Shown: positions 17,239 through 26,392, counted from the first letter of the stretch. The stretch: DNA of 64,000 bases from Alphaproteobacteria bacterium (GCA_025934695.1 JAICWS010000002.1:124001-188000); one strand, 5' to 3'. The notes: generated from the sequence alone by a model not told the origin. Translations and numbers: made by a program.

Positions 17239-18642
17239 ATGTCGCTTGCTTTGTCCCAGTTCTGTTACCTGATCTCGGCCGTCTGCTCCATCCTGGCGCT
17301 CCGCGGCCTCTCCGGCCCTGAAAGCGCCAAGACGGGCCTGCGCCTCGGCATCGCCGGCATGGTGCTGGCCATCCTGACCACGCTCCTGATGCCCGGCATG
17401 CATTCCTTCTTCCTGATCGTGCTTGGCATCGCGATCGGCGGCGCGGTCGGCGCTGGAATCGCGCTCAAGATCGAAATGACGGCGCTGCCGCAACTTGTCG
17501 CCGCTTTCCACAGTCTCGTCGGCCTTGCCGCCGTCATGATCGCGGGCGCGGCCTTCGGCAGCCCCGACTCCTACCATATTTCCGAAGTGATCAATGGCGC
17601 CACGCGCATCCATCCGGGCAGCCTCGTCGAGATGAGCCTCGGCGTCGCCATCGGCGCGATCACCTTCACGGGCTCGATCATCGCATGGGGCAAATTGCAG
17701 GGCGTCATCACCGGCAAGCCGGTCGTTTTCAAGGGCCAGCATCCGATCAATGCGGGACTGGGGGGCTTGCTGCTCGTCCTCATCATCCTGCTCGTCCTGA
17801 CGCAGTCGGCGTTTTTGTTCTGGCTGATCGTGCTGATCGCGCTCTCGCTCGGCGTGCTCATGATCATCCCCATCGGCGGCGCGGATATGCCCGTTATCGT
17901 CTCGATGCTGAACAGTTACTCGGGCTGGGCGGCGGCGGGCATCGGCTTCACGCTGCAGAACCCGCTGCTCATCATCGTGGGCGCGCTGGTCGGCGCCTCG
18001 GGCGCAATCCTGTCCTACATCATGTGCAAGGGCATGAACCGCTCCTTCTTCAACGTCATCCTCGGCGGTTTCGGCGGCGAAGTGGCGGCGGGCGCGGCGG
18101 CGAAATCGGACAAGCCGGTCAAGATCGGCTCGGCCGACGATGCGGCTTTCATTCTCAAGAATGCGTCCTCCGTCATCATCGTGCCTGGCTACGGCATGGC
18201 GGTCGCCCAGGCGCAGCATGCCTTGCGCGAAATGGCAGACGTATTGAAGAAGGAAGGCGTCAAGGTGCGCTACGCCATCCACCCGGTCGCGGGCCGCATG
18301 CCCGGCCATATGAACGTCCTGCTGGCCGAAGCGAACGTGCCCTATGAGGACGTGCTGGAACTTGAAGAGATCAACCGCGATTTCGCGCAGACCGACGTCG
18401 CCTTCGTCATCGGCGCGAACGACATCACCAACCCCGCCGCCAAGAAAGATCCGGCCTCGCCTATCTATGGCATGCCGATTCTCGATGTCGAGGCGGCGGG
18501 TACCGTGTTGTTCGTGAAGCGCTCGCTCGGCTCTGGTTACGCGGGCATCGACAATGAACTCTTCTTTTATGACAACACGATGATGCTACTGGGCGATGCC
18601 AAGCAGATGTGTGAAGGTATCATCAAGGCGCTCGAGCATTAA
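17239..18642 (+). CDS. pntB: NAD(P) transhydrogenase subunit beta
   Basis: This 467-aa protein has about eight membrane helices in its first 260 residues (including VAAFHSLVGLAAVM, which carries the conserved proton-channel histidine). The NADP(H)-binding domain III follows, with VIIVPGYGMAVAQAQHALREMADVLKKEG, YAIHPVAGRMPGHMNVLLAEANVPY and FVIGANDITNPAA, all hallmark motifs. Together with the two genes upstream it forms a complete transhydrogenase. Confidence 0.97.
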   Translation: MSLALSQFCYLISAVCSILALRGLSGPESAKTGLRLGIAGMVLAILTTLLMPGMHSFFLIVLGIAIGGAVGAGIALKIEMTALPQLVAAFHSLVGLAAVMIAGAAFGSPDSYHISEVINGATRIHPGSLVEMSLGVAIGAITFTGSIIAWGKLQGVITGKPVVFKGQHPINAGLGGLLLVLIILLVLTQSAFLFWLIVLIALSLGVLMIIPIGGADMPVIVSMLNSYSGWAAAGIGFTLQNPLLIIVGALVGASGAILSYIMCKGMNRSFFNVILGGFGGEVAAGAAAKSDKPVKIGSADDAAFILKNASSVIIVPGYGMAVAQAQHALREMADVLKKEGVKVRYAIHPVAGRMPGHMNVLLAEANVPYEDVLELEEINRDFAQTDVAFVIGANDITNPAAKKDPASPIYGMPILDVEAAGTVLFVKRSLGSGYAGIDNELFFYDNTMMLLGDAKQMCEGIIKALEH

Positions 18643-18674
18643 TCCTTATATTCCAGCAAATTATCCGTTTCCCC

Positions 18675-18704
18675 TTGACGGACAGTTACCATAATATTAT
18701 GGTA
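18675..18704 (+). promoter_or_regulatory. Promoter overlapped by a perfect 18-bp palindrome (candidate operator)
   Basis: TTGACG (18675-18680) and TATGGT (18698-18703) are 17 nt apart, a credible sigma70 promoter for the gene at 18734. The palindrome TACCATAATATTATGGTA (18687-18704) covers the spacer and the -10, so a dimeric regulator bound there would block RNA polymerase. The regulator is not identifiable. Confidence 0.6.
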
Positions 18705-18733
18705 TCGAAGTTTTTTAAAAAGGGGCCGCCACT

Positions 18734-19150
18734 ATGTCGCTCACCAAAAAATTCGCCAATGCCATCCGTATCCGCACCGGGCACAAGCCGCTGATCGTCA
18801 CGACCTCCGCCGGCACCCAGGAATTCCAGACCTCCAGTCCCCTTGTCGAATGGATCACCAAGCGCGATTCCACGATGACCGAAAGGCTGCCCTATTATTT
18901 CATCGCGACGGCGACGGAAGGCCTGAAAAAGCCCGAACAACAGCTCTGGAGCATCGAGGCCAATATCCAAAACGGTCGCTTCCACGAGAACGTCCTCAAT
19001 GCCGTCACCTACGAACGCATGCTGGACATCATGAAGAACCAGGAGCTGAAGGTCGCGCGCGAAGCGGGCGTCACCGGCAGCGACGAGGAAGTCGCCGCGA
19101 AGCGCCGCCAGGCGGTTCCGCGCAACAACATTCTGAAGTTCGCGAAGTAA
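18734..19150 (+). CDS. Unknown protein, 138 aa
   Basis: I do not recognise a family. The protein is soluble, starts with a basic segment (LTKKFANAIRIRTGHKP), has a mixed middle part (PYYFIATATEGLKKPEQQLWSIEANIQNGRFHENVL) and a helical, charged C-terminus ending RNNILKFAK. Its upstream region holds the palindromic promoter at 18675-18704, so it is probably a separately regulated single gene. A GGGGCC run about 7 nt upstream is only a weak ribosome site. Confidence 0.65.
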   Translation: MSLTKKFANAIRIRTGHKPLIVTTSAGTQEFQTSSPLVEWITKRDSTMTERLPYYFIATATEGLKKPEQQLWSIEANIQNGRFHENVLNAVTYERMLDIMKNQELKVAREAGVTGSDEEVAAKRRQAVPRNNILKFAK

Positions 19151-19285
19151 TTTATTCCATAACGTTCGGGAGCGTGCTGCGGCGCATCATTTTCGCACCG
19201 CCTCATGTTAGCGTCTTTTAATAAATCCCAATCCACGTATAATCAGCCATCGCAATCATTAATACGTTTCAGGAAACCTGAACGC

Positions 19286-20275
19286 ATGATGGATCTGAAC
19301 CGGTTTTTCGAACCGGAGGGGTGGAAATCGGATTTCTTTACCAGCACGTCTGGCAAGGAAATCCGTTACGGCCATGCTGCGCCTAAAACGGAGCCCAGGG
19401 GCACCGTCATCATCACGACCGGCTACGCCGATTTCACCGAAGCTTATTTTGAAACTATCAACGCCTATCTCGACCGCGGCTTTTCCGTCTGGATGATGGA
19501 CTGGGCGGGCCACGGCGGCTCGGAAAAAACCGTGCCCGGCTCCGGCAAGAAAGGCCAGACGGTCGAAGACCATATCGAAGACCTGCGCAAGTTCCGCGAG
19601 GAAGTGGTCAAGCCCGAGAAGGATAAGCCGGTTTTCCTCAGCACGCATTCCATGGGCGGGCAGATCGCGCTGCATTACTTGAGCCAGCATCCGGATGATT
19701 TCAGTTTCGCCATCCTCGCGACGCCGCATGTTGAAACGAAGATCAAGGGCCCTGCGCGCGACCTGTTGAAACTCGTGTTCGCTTCCGCCATCACCTCAGG
19801 CCTGGGCGACGCGCAGATCGAAAACGGCCGCCGCAGCATCACGCAGGGGCTGGTGGCCGAGCGCGCGGGCCATATGAAAGACGACAATCCTTTGCGCATG
19901 ACGCTGCACAAGACCTTCATGCTGCTCGACGAGAACCTCAAGGCCGAAGACCCGACCGTGGGCTATATCGAAAGCCTGCTCCTGTCAGCGGATGTTTCGT
20001 CGAGGGATGAATTTTTGAAGAAGATCAAAACGCCGGTCCTGCTCGGCATCGGCACGGACGACGATGTCGTCGACAACGACGCGATCCGCCGCGCCGGCAA
20101 AGCCATGCCGAACGCGACGGTCAGGGAAATCGACGGCGGCATCCACGCGCTTTGGATCGACCGCGACAAGCAGCGCGGCGAATGGTGGCAGGCGATCGAC
20201 GCCTTCGTGGCGCGCCAGCTCGCGCCGCCGCAGCCGAAAACAGATATCAAACCGCCGCAGGTAAAGGGGCCATAA
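19286..20275 (+). CDS. Alpha/beta hydrolase (lysophospholipase-like), first of a tandem pair
   Basis: This 329-aa protein has a serine-hydrolase fold of the monoacylglycerol lipase/lysophospholipase type. The nucleophile elbow is STHSMGG with Ser122; the usual first Gly of GxSxG is Thr. A likely acid is in GIGTDDDVVD and the likely His in DGGIHALW. DWAGHGGSEK matches the DxxGxGxS loop of the family. The start ATG at 19286 has AGGA about 11 nt upstream; an in-frame ATG at 19205 is less likely. The C-terminus ends PPQVKGP. A paralogue follows with a 1-nt overlap. Confidence 0.85.
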   Translation: MMDLNRFFEPEGWKSDFFTSTSGKEIRYGHAAPKTEPRGTVIITTGYADFTEAYFETINAYLDRGFSVWMMDWAGHGGSEKTVPGSGKKGQTVEDHIEDLRKFREEVVKPEKDKPVFLSTHSMGGQIALHYLSQHPDDFSFAILATPHVETKIKGPARDLLKLVFASAITSGLGDAQIENGRRSITQGLVAERAGHMKDDNPLRMTLHKTFMLLDENLKAEDPTVGYIESLLLSADVSSRDEFLKKIKTPVLLGIGTDDDVVDNDAIRRAGKAMPNATVREIDGGIHALWIDRDKQRGEWWQAIDAFVARQLAPPQPKTDIKPPQVKGP

Positions 20276-21264
20276 TGGCAGACAGTTTCAGGGAACCGGA
20301 CGGTTTTCAGTGGGGGCATTTCACGAATGCCAAGGGGGCGGACGTCCGCTACGGGCACGCCGCGCCCAAGGGGGAAATCAAGGGCCGCATGGTCATCCTC
20401 CAGGGCTTCCGCGAAAACATCGAGAAATATTTCGAAGTCGCGAACGAGATGGTCGGCAAGGGCTTCGAGGTCTGGCTCATGGACTGGCGCGGCCAGGGCG
20501 GGTCGGAGCGCTATCTCAAGGACAATCTGCAGAAAGCCCATCACTTAGGCTATGACGAGCAGATCGAAACCCTGCACGAATTCACCCAGAACGTTATGCC
20601 GCTCAGCGACAAGCCGCTGTTCATGGTTGCGCATTCGATGGGCGCGCATATCGGCTTGCGTTATCTGAAGGAACACGAAGGCGTCTTCGACTCGGCGCTG
20701 CTCTCCTCGCCGATGATCGACATCATCACGGCGGGCCTGCCCAAGCCGCTCGCCCGCCAGATGGCGAAATTCGCCAAGGCCGGAAACTACCTCGAAAAAT
20801 ACATCCCCGGCGGCAGCGACTATCCGGGACCCGAGCCCTTCGAGAACAACAAGAAGACCAGCGATCCCGCGCGCCACGAAATTTCAAACGACATCATCAA
20901 GGCCAAGCCGGAACTCGCCATCGGCGACCCGACCTACGGCTGGGTCTATCATACGTTCGTGTCTATCGACATCCTGAATGACGAGAAATACCTCAAGGCG
21001 ATCAAGACGCCGATCCTCATGGAAGTGTCCGACAACGACCATATCGTCGAGCGTTCGGCGCAGGACCGCGCGCTGAAATTCCTGCCCAACGCCCAGAAGA
21101 TCGATATCCCCGGCGCCCAGCATGAAATCTGGATGGAGCAGGATAAATACCGCAATATCTGGGTGGCGAAGGCCGACGAATTCATCGCCGAAAGGCTGAA
21201 AAACGCGGCGCCCGCGCCAAAAAAGCCTAGCCCCCCCGCCGCGCCCAGACCGCCCGCGCCCTGA
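20275..21264 (+). CDS. Alpha/beta hydrolase (lysophospholipase-like), second of a tandem pair
   Basis: This 329-aa paralogue of the preceding gene was probably produced by tandem duplication. The nucleophile elbow is AHSMGAH with Ser121 (first Gly of the consensus replaced by Ala); the DxxGxGxS-like loop is DWRGQGGSER; acid in VSDNDHIVE; His in GAQHEIW. Translation starts at the TAATG overlap with the first copy, with AAAGGGG upstream. The C-terminus is a Pro/Ala/Lys tail (KKPSPPAAPRPPAP) that does not belong to the hydrolase fold. Substrate is unknown. Confidence 0.85.
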   Translation: MADSFREPDGFQWGHFTNAKGADVRYGHAAPKGEIKGRMVILQGFRENIEKYFEVANEMVGKGFEVWLMDWRGQGGSERYLKDNLQKAHHLGYDEQIETLHEFTQNVMPLSDKPLFMVAHSMGAHIGLRYLKEHEGVFDSALLSSPMIDIITAGLPKPLARQMAKFAKAGNYLEKYIPGGSDYPGPEPFENNKKTSDPARHEISNDIIKAKPELAIGDPTYGWVYHTFVSIDILNDEKYLKAIKTPILMEVSDNDHIVERSAQDRALKFLPNAQKIDIPGAQHEIWMEQDKYRNIWVAKADEFIAERLKNAAPAPKKPSPPAAPRPPAP

Positions 21265-21293
21265 TTGCTTTTGCAAGGCCGCGGCGCTATATA
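21265..21293 (+). promoter_or_regulatory. Candidate promoter of the 21341 gene
   Basis: TTGCTT (21265-21270) and TATATA (21288-21293) are 17 nt apart, inside a TATATAATT run just after the hydrolase stop codon. The start codon is about 48 nt downstream. Confidence 0.4.
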
Positions 21294-21340
21294 ATTGAAC
21301 GACCATTAATGAAACTGCCCGACGGGGGGATAGACTGCAG

Positions 21341-21598
21341 ATGACCACCACCACGCCAACGACCGGTGAAAAGAAAAAAGCCTATATCCGCCTCAGCGAT
21401 CTCGTGCTCGAAGCCATGTATCTCGCCATCGAGCAGAAGGACGTCGCCATCGCCGACATCCTGTCGCGCGCGCTGGAAATGTCGCTGACCCGCAACGCCG
21501 GCGGCCGCAATTTCATCGAGCGCCGCGACCTTTCCAAAGACGTCGAAAAAGCCATCGAAAAACTGGGCGCCCTCAAGCGCGCCGCTAAGGGGAAATAA
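21341..21598 (+). CDS. Small basic protein, possibly ribbon-helix-helix-like
   Basis: This is an 85-aa protein. After a Thr/Lys-rich start comes KAYIRLSDLVLEAMYLAIEQKDVAIADILSRALEMSLT (about residues 13-50), a strand followed by two helices that could form a ribbon-helix-helix DNA-binding fold. I cannot confirm the conserved positions. The C-terminus is Lys-rich (LKRAAKGK). It has its own promoter candidate and converges with the Sel1 gene 13 nt away. Confidence 0.6.
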   Translation: MTTTTPTTGEKKKAYIRLSDLVLEAMYLAIEQKDVAIADILSRALEMSLTRNAGGRNFIERRDLSKDVEKAIEKLGALKRAAKGK

Positions 21599-21611
21599 AC
21601 AAACGCGGCCT

Positions 21612-22424
21612 TTATTGGCGGCGCTTCACCCATTCCGTTGCGCGCGCTTCTATGTCGCTCTTTTGCTTCGGCGTGATCTTGTCCGAAAAATCGTACATTT
21701 TTTTTGAGAGACCAAACGACATTCGGGAACCAGCGACGCAAAGCCAGAAATAAGCTTCCACATAATCTTGCTTAACGTTGAAGGAGCCGTGAAAATAAAT
21801 TTGGAAGAGGTCGAGTTGAGAACTTCCGTCGCCCTGCTCTGCGGCAAGATGACAGGAGGCGACCGTTGCATCTCCCCATCTGGTTGCTTCCCCTCCATCC
21901 TTTTGAACGCCCCAGCCATTTTTATACATCGTATGTAGAAACGCTTGGGCATCAGTGCAGCCTTTCTCGGCCAATGGCTTCAGCAAGCTGAACGCCTCAT
22001 TATAATCAGCGCATTGAAAGGCTGCTTTTCCGCGTTCCAGTTCACTTAACGTTGGCTTCCAATTATCGGCGCGGGTCCTGATTGCGGCGAGATCATCTGA
22101 GGACAATCGCGCTGCGTAGTAGGAATGGTCAGGCACCCATGCGTCGTCTGGCATGTCGAATTTCGCAGCGAGAAGCTCCCAAAAATAGGCTTCTATGTCA
22201 TTTTGTTCGACGCCGAGACCTTTTTTGTAGAATTGAGCAATCCGCCACTGCGCGTTGGCCTCGCTCTGATCGGCAGCCCGGCGGTACCAGTTAGCTGCTT
22301 CCTTGAAATCCTGCGCGACCTTATCGCCCTTCTCGTACAAGAAGGCGATCTCAGTTTGAGCGCGCTTGTCACCAAAGTCCGCCCTTTTCAGCAAGGCGGG
22401 CGCGACAAGGGGCAAGGTTTTCAC
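21612..22424 (-). CDS. Sel1-like repeat protein
   Basis: This 270-aa protein has Sel1/TPR-like repeats: A.TEIAFLYEKGDKVAQDFKEAANWYRRAADQ and A.WRIAQFYKKGLGVEQNDIEAYFWELLAA in the first third, a looser pair in the middle, and YVEAYFWLCVAGSR near the end. Such proteins are usually adaptors for protein-protein contacts. There is no signal peptide. Its DNA is visibly less GC-rich than the ankyrin genes upstream (many AAA, GAA, TTG and ATT codons), which hints at a different history. It lies 5 nt after the 608-aa ankyrin gene and may be cotranscribed. Confidence 0.8.
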   Translation of the reverse strand: MKTLPLVAPALLKRADFGDKRAQTEIAFLYEKGDKVAQDFKEAANWYRRAADQSEANAQWRIAQFYKKGLGVEQNDIEAYFWELLAAKFDMPDDAWVPDHSYYAARLSSDDLAAIRTRADNWKPTLSELERGKAAFQCADYNEAFSLLKPLAEKGCTDAQAFLHTMYKNGWGVQKDGGEATRWGDATVASCHLAAEQGDGSSQLDLFQIYFHGSFNVKQDYVEAYFWLCVAGSRMSFGLSKKMYDFSDKITPKQKSDIEARATEWVKRRQ

Positions 22425-22429
22425 CTGAG

Positions 22430-24256
22430 TCAGAACCCGCCCGCCCAGCCGCCGCCCCAGGGATTGTAGCGCGTGGGCTTGGCGTCGATGCCCTTCGTTT
22501 TGAGGTGCTGCTGGATTTCCTGCAGCGCCCGCTGTTTATCGAGGCTGTAGGCCATGTCATAGGCTGAATGGCCGGCGCTGTCGGTGACCAGCGGGTCGGC
22601 GCCCGCGGCCAGCAGCTGCTTCACGGTTTCGGCGGAACTATAGCTGTTCTGTACCGCGGCATGCAGCGGTGTGCGGCCCTGGTTGTCCTTGGCGGACAAG
22701 TCCGCGCCCGCCTTGATCAGCTTGCCCACTTCGCTCTCGAGGCCCAGCGTGCAGCAGAGCGCAAGGGCGCTCTGGTTCGACCAGCGCTCGCGCACGTTCG
22801 GGTCCGCGCCCTTGTCCAGAAGACTGCCCAGCACATCCAGCATGCGGCAATTCAGCGCGACGACGAGCGCGGAAGCGCCGCTGTCATCCTTGACGTTCGG
22901 GTCGGCGCCTTTTTCCAACAGCTTTCGCGCCATTGCGGCGTTGCGGTCCATGATCGCCGAGATGAGCGGCGAGCGTTTCCAGGTGTCGCGGTTGTTGATG
23001 TCGGCGCCCGCGTCAATCAGCTTGCCCATGGCGGCCTCGGGCAGCGTCGAGGTGCAATGCTGCAGCACGTTGCGGCCCAACCGGTCGGTCGCGCGCGCGT
23101 CAGCGCCAGCACCGAGCAAGGCGTTCACAATCTCCTCGCTGCCGCGGCTGGCGGCCGCCATCAGCGGGGTCATCCCGTCCGCATCATCGGCCGAAGGATC
23201 GGCGGCATGGCTGAGCAGCAGGTCGACAACTTCTTTCGCATTGGCCTTGATGGCGATGATCAACGGCGTCGCGCGGTGCAGCTGCTGGCTTTTGGCGACA
23301 TCGGCGCCCCCTTCGATCAGCAGGCGCGCCATTTTCGCATCGCCGGCTTCCGCCGCTTCGTGCAACGCGGTGAAGCCCTTCGCGTCAGGCAGGTTCACAT
23401 GCGCGCCCGCTTCCAGCATTTTGCCGACAAGCTCGGGATGCTTGTGGATGACCGCAAGGTGCAGCGGCGAGCGTCCGTTCAGGTTGACGGCGTTGACCAG
23501 CTGCGCCGCCTCAGTCGTCAACAGGTAGTCGGCGACAGTCGTCGAGTCCTGGCGCGCCGCCGCGATATGCAGGCAGGTATCACCGTCGAGGACCGAGCTG
23601 AAGACGGCCACGCGCTCGAACAATATCGCCTGCACGGCGTCGACCGTGTTCTTCTCGCAGGCGCGGTGCAGCGGCTGGTAGCCACGCGCGTCAGGGCGGT
23701 TCGGATTGCCTGTCGCCTCGATCAGCTGGCGGATAATCGGCACGGGCGCATTCTCCGCCGCGACATGCAACGGAATGCGGCCCTCGGCATCGGGAATATC
23801 GGCATCCGCGCCCGCGTCCAGCAGGGCGTCGATCATGTTCAGCGGCTGCGGGCAGGAAATGGCATCGAACAACGGCGTCGCGAGGGCCTTGTCGCGCGGG
23901 TTGATTTGCGCACCTGCTTCCAGCAGCAGGTTCAGTGCCTCGAAGTTCCCGAGTTTCGCGGCGTAATGCAGCGGCGTCTTGCCGTCCTTCGTCGCCTTGT
24001 TGGGGCTGGCGCCCGAACTCAGCAGTTTGGCGATTTTTTCGGCGTCCGAGCCTAAAATGGCCTCGATCAGTACGGTGCGGCCCGAGGCTTCGTCCGTCAC
24101 CTTATCGGGGAAGCGGATAAAGGTGCTGTTGAAGATCGCGGCGGGCTTCGGCTTTTCCGGCGCGCCATTGCCATTGTCATTGTCGTTGTCTGCGGGCGGG
24201 GGATTGCGGCCGCTCTTGCGCTTGTGCCGGATGGGTTTTTGCTTTTTCTTCGCCAT
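22430..24256 (-). CDS. Ankyrin repeat protein, 608 aa
   Basis: Almost the whole protein is ankyrin repeats, by eye about 15 or more units with the G-x-TPLHxAA...LLxxGADxN pattern (for example GKTPLHYAAKLGNFEALNLLLEAGA and GRIPLHVAAENA). The N-terminal 45 residues are basic, then Asp/Asn-rich (DNDNDNGNG), with no signal peptide. The C-terminus is Gly/Trp-rich (NPWGGGWAGGF). It is the downstream-most of four consecutive ankyrin genes. Such proteins are common Dot/Icm and Sec-independent effectors in host-associated bacteria, so an effector role is a reasonable inference, unproven here. Confidence 0.9.
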   Translation of the reverse strand: MAKKKQKPIRHKRKSGRNPPPADNDNDNGNGAPEKPKPAAIFNSTFIRFPDKVTDEASGRTVLIEAILGSDAEKIAKLLSSGASPNKATKDGKTPLHYAAKLGNFEALNLLLEAGAQINPRDKALATPLFDAISCPQPLNMIDALLDAGADADIPDAEGRIPLHVAAENAPVPIIRQLIEATGNPNRPDARGYQPLHRACEKNTVDAVQAILFERVAVFSSVLDGDTCLHIAAARQDSTTVADYLLTTEAAQLVNAVNLNGRSPLHLAVIHKHPELVGKMLEAGAHVNLPDAKGFTALHEAAEAGDAKMARLLIEGGADVAKSQQLHRATPLIIAIKANAKEVVDLLLSHAADPSADDADGMTPLMAAASRGSEEIVNALLGAGADARATDRLGRNVLQHCTSTLPEAAMGKLIDAGADINNRDTWKRSPLISAIMDRNAAMARKLLEKGADPNVKDDSGASALVVALNCRMLDVLGSLLDKGADPNVRERWSNQSALALCCTLGLESEVGKLIKAGADLSAKDNQGRTPLHAAVQNSYSSAETVKQLLAAGADPLVTDSAGHSAYDMAYSLDKQRALQEIQQHLKTKGIDAKPTRYNPWGGGWAGGF

Positions 24257-24291
24257 TGATTTTGCGCCTTCTTCCCCTGTTCAAGAAACTT

Positions 24292-25314
24292 CTATGGCCG
24301 GTACTTGCGGTATATCGCCTCGAACTGCGCCTGCAACGCCTTTTGCTCGGCGTCTTCCAGCAGGAAGCGCGTGCCCTGGGCATAGGCCTCCTCGGCGTGC
24401 CGCAGCGCGGTCCGGTTGAAGGAATCCGCCAGGACCGGGTTGGCGCCGGCGCCCAGCAGCAGCTTGACGATTTCCGACGAGCCCTTGCGCGCGGCCTTCA
24501 TCAGCGCGGTTTCATTGGTTGCTGCGCGGCGCAGGTCGATATCCGCCCTCGCGGAAATAAGTGTTCCAGCAAGGCCGATGTCGCCGTTTTCCGCCGCGAA
24601 CATCAGGGGTGTCATGCCGGTTGCGTCTGCCGCATTCAGCTCTGCGCCGCAATCGATCAGCGCGCGGGCGGCAGCCCCGCTGCGCGACTGAGCCGCGTGG
24701 TTGAGCGGCGTGCGCCCGGTTTCGGAATGGCGGCGCTCGAGGTCGGCGCCCCCGTTCAGCAGCTGCCGGACGCCGCCCGGCGTGTTGTTCTCGATCGCTA
24801 TCATCAGCGGCGTCTTTTTCTCCGCGCCCGCTTCTTCGTTCGGCAGCGCACCCGCCGCGATCAGCGGCTCGATCAGATCGTAATGATAGGTTTTGACCGC
24901 GATATGCAGCGGCAGCAGGCTTGCCTGCCGGCCGTCCTGCGTCATGCCGGGGCTGTTCGCATAAGCGCCGCCGCCCTTGGCCAGCAGGACTTTCAGGACC
25001 TCGCCGCGGCCCGTATCGGAGGCCATGTAGACGGCGTTGAAATCAGCCGACTTGCTGACGGGGAAATACTGGTTGGCGCCTTTGTCGAGCAGCAGCGCCG
25101 CGATCTCGGGCTTATTGTACTGGATGGCGACGGCCAGCGGCGGCAGGCTTCTCTTGTTCAGCGCGTTCACATCCGCGCCATTTTCGATCGCGTCGCGGAT
25201 GACGTCGATCGCCGCGTCCTTGCGGATGAGCTCGTGGAGGTAAGTGTTGCCGTCCGAATCGCGGGGGCTATTGATCATTGCCCGGTTCGGCCGGCTGCCG
25301 ACGTCGTAAGCCAA
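24292..25314 (-). CDS. Ankyrin repeat protein, 340 aa (TTG start)
   Basis: Ankyrin repeats cover residues from about 20 to 320 (for example GNTYLHELIRKDAAIDVIRDAIENGADVN and GMTPLMFAAENGDIGLAGTLISARADI). I place the start at TTG 25314, since AAGGA lies 7-8 nt upstream; the first ATG, at 25278, has no ribosome site. The frame stays open further upstream into the next gene, but that part looks non-coding. It lies 34 bp after the next ankyrin gene, in the same orientation. Confidence 0.85.
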   Translation of the reverse strand: MAYDVGSRPNRAMINSPRDSDGNTYLHELIRKDAAIDVIRDAIENGADVNALNKRSLPPLAVAIQYNKPEIAALLLDKGANQYFPVSKSADFNAVYMASDTGRGEVLKVLLAKGGGAYANSPGMTQDGRQASLLPLHIAVKTYHYDLIEPLIAAGALPNEEAGAEKKTPLMIAIENNTPGGVRQLLNGGADLERRHSETGRTPLNHAAQSRSGAAARALIDCGAELNAADATGMTPLMFAAENGDIGLAGTLISARADIDLRRAATNETALMKAARKGSSEIVKLLLGAGANPVLADSFNRTALRHAEEAYAQGTRFLLEDAEQKALQAQFEAIYRKYRP

Positions 25315-25348
25315 GATGTTTTCCTTAAAGGAGCAAAAGTTTGACGGA

Positions 25349-26392
25349 TTATGGACGATTTCCGAAGTGGCGGAAAGAGCGATTTTTTCCCTGCTCCTGC
25401 TGCGCCCGGCGCTTGCGCGCATAATAGTCGTTCCGGGGTTTCCCGATGCTGCGCGCCTCGATTTCCATCTGTTTGCGCAGGATTTCGCGATGCGCGTTTT
25501 TCTGGAAATCGCCGAGGCAGAGCATGTCCGGCGTCTTCCCCTGACGGTCCTTCGCAAAGGGGTCGGCCCCCGATTCGAGCAGGGCTTTGACGGTCTCAAG
25601 GCGGTTGGCATGCGCCGCGATATGCAGGGCGGTGCGGCCAAGGCGGTTCTTCTCCTCCAGCTTTGCGCCGTGGCGAATGAGGAGGCGCACCGTCTTTACG
25701 TCCCAGGTTTCCGAAGCCGCATGCAGCAGCGTCTCGCCGAGATAATTTTTTTCAGCCGCATCGCAGCCGAGATCGAGCAGCAGTTTCACGCCTTCGGTGA
25801 ATCCGTCGCGCACGGCGCAGAACAACGGCGTTTCATTCCAGAAATTGGCCGCTTTCGCGCCGATATCCGCGCAGCGCTCGATCAGCAGGCGCACCATCGG
25901 CATCGCGGTCTCACGGCTCTTGCGATGTCCCAGGATGAAATGCAGCGCAGTCTCGCCATTTTGATCCGCCTCGTTCGGGTCGAGCCCGTAATCCAGCAGC
26001 AGCGTGACCATCTTCGGCTCGCCCTCGCGCAGCGCGATGCGCAAGGGGCTCAGTTCCGTGCGCCGGTCGTCGGCGTAAAAGGCGGCGGCCGCGGCGCGCG
26101 CAGGCTGTTGCAGAAGATATTCCATGATCTCCGGCGTCGATGCCGCCGCATAGTGGTACGCGTTCGCGCCGCCCGTTGTGGCCGAGAGGTCGGCGCCATA
26201 TTCGGTGAACAGTTTTACCAAGGCGAGGTTCTTTGCCTCGATCGCCAGCTGCACCGGCGTTGGCCCTTCGCTTAAGCGCGCATTCGGGTTCATGCCCTCG
26301 CGCAGCCAGGCGTCGATGGCGTCGCGGTTGCCTTCGGTGATCGCGGCATGCAGGGGGCAACTTCCGCTGGCGTCGGGCTGCAGCGGATCCAT
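25349..26392 (-). CDS. Ankyrin repeat protein, 347 aa
   Basis: Ankyrin units run from about residue 8 to 305 (SCPLHAAITEGNRDAIDAWLREGMNPN at the start, GRTALHIAAHANRLETVKALLESGADP near the end). The last 45 residues are basic and not ankyrin-like (RKRRAQQEQGKNRSFRHFGNRP). The start at 26392 has GGAG 8-9 nt upstream; an ATG at 26407 overlaps the upstream gene and has AGGA directly against it. Probably one transcript with the ankyrin genes on either side. Confidence 0.88.
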   Translation of the reverse strand: MDPLQPDASGSCPLHAAITEGNRDAIDAWLREGMNPNARLSEGPTPVQLAIEAKNLALVKLFTEYGADLSATTGGANAYHYAAASTPEIMEYLLQQPARAAAAAFYADDRRTELSPLRIALREGEPKMVTLLLDYGLDPNEADQNGETALHFILGHRKSRETAMPMVRLLIERCADIGAKAANFWNETPLFCAVRDGFTEGVKLLLDLGCDAAEKNYLGETLLHAASETWDVKTVRLLIRHGAKLEEKNRLGRTALHIAAHANRLETVKALLESGADPFAKDRQGKTPDMLCLGDFQKNAHREILRKQMEIEARSIGKPRNDYYARKRRAQQEQGKNRSFRHFGNRP

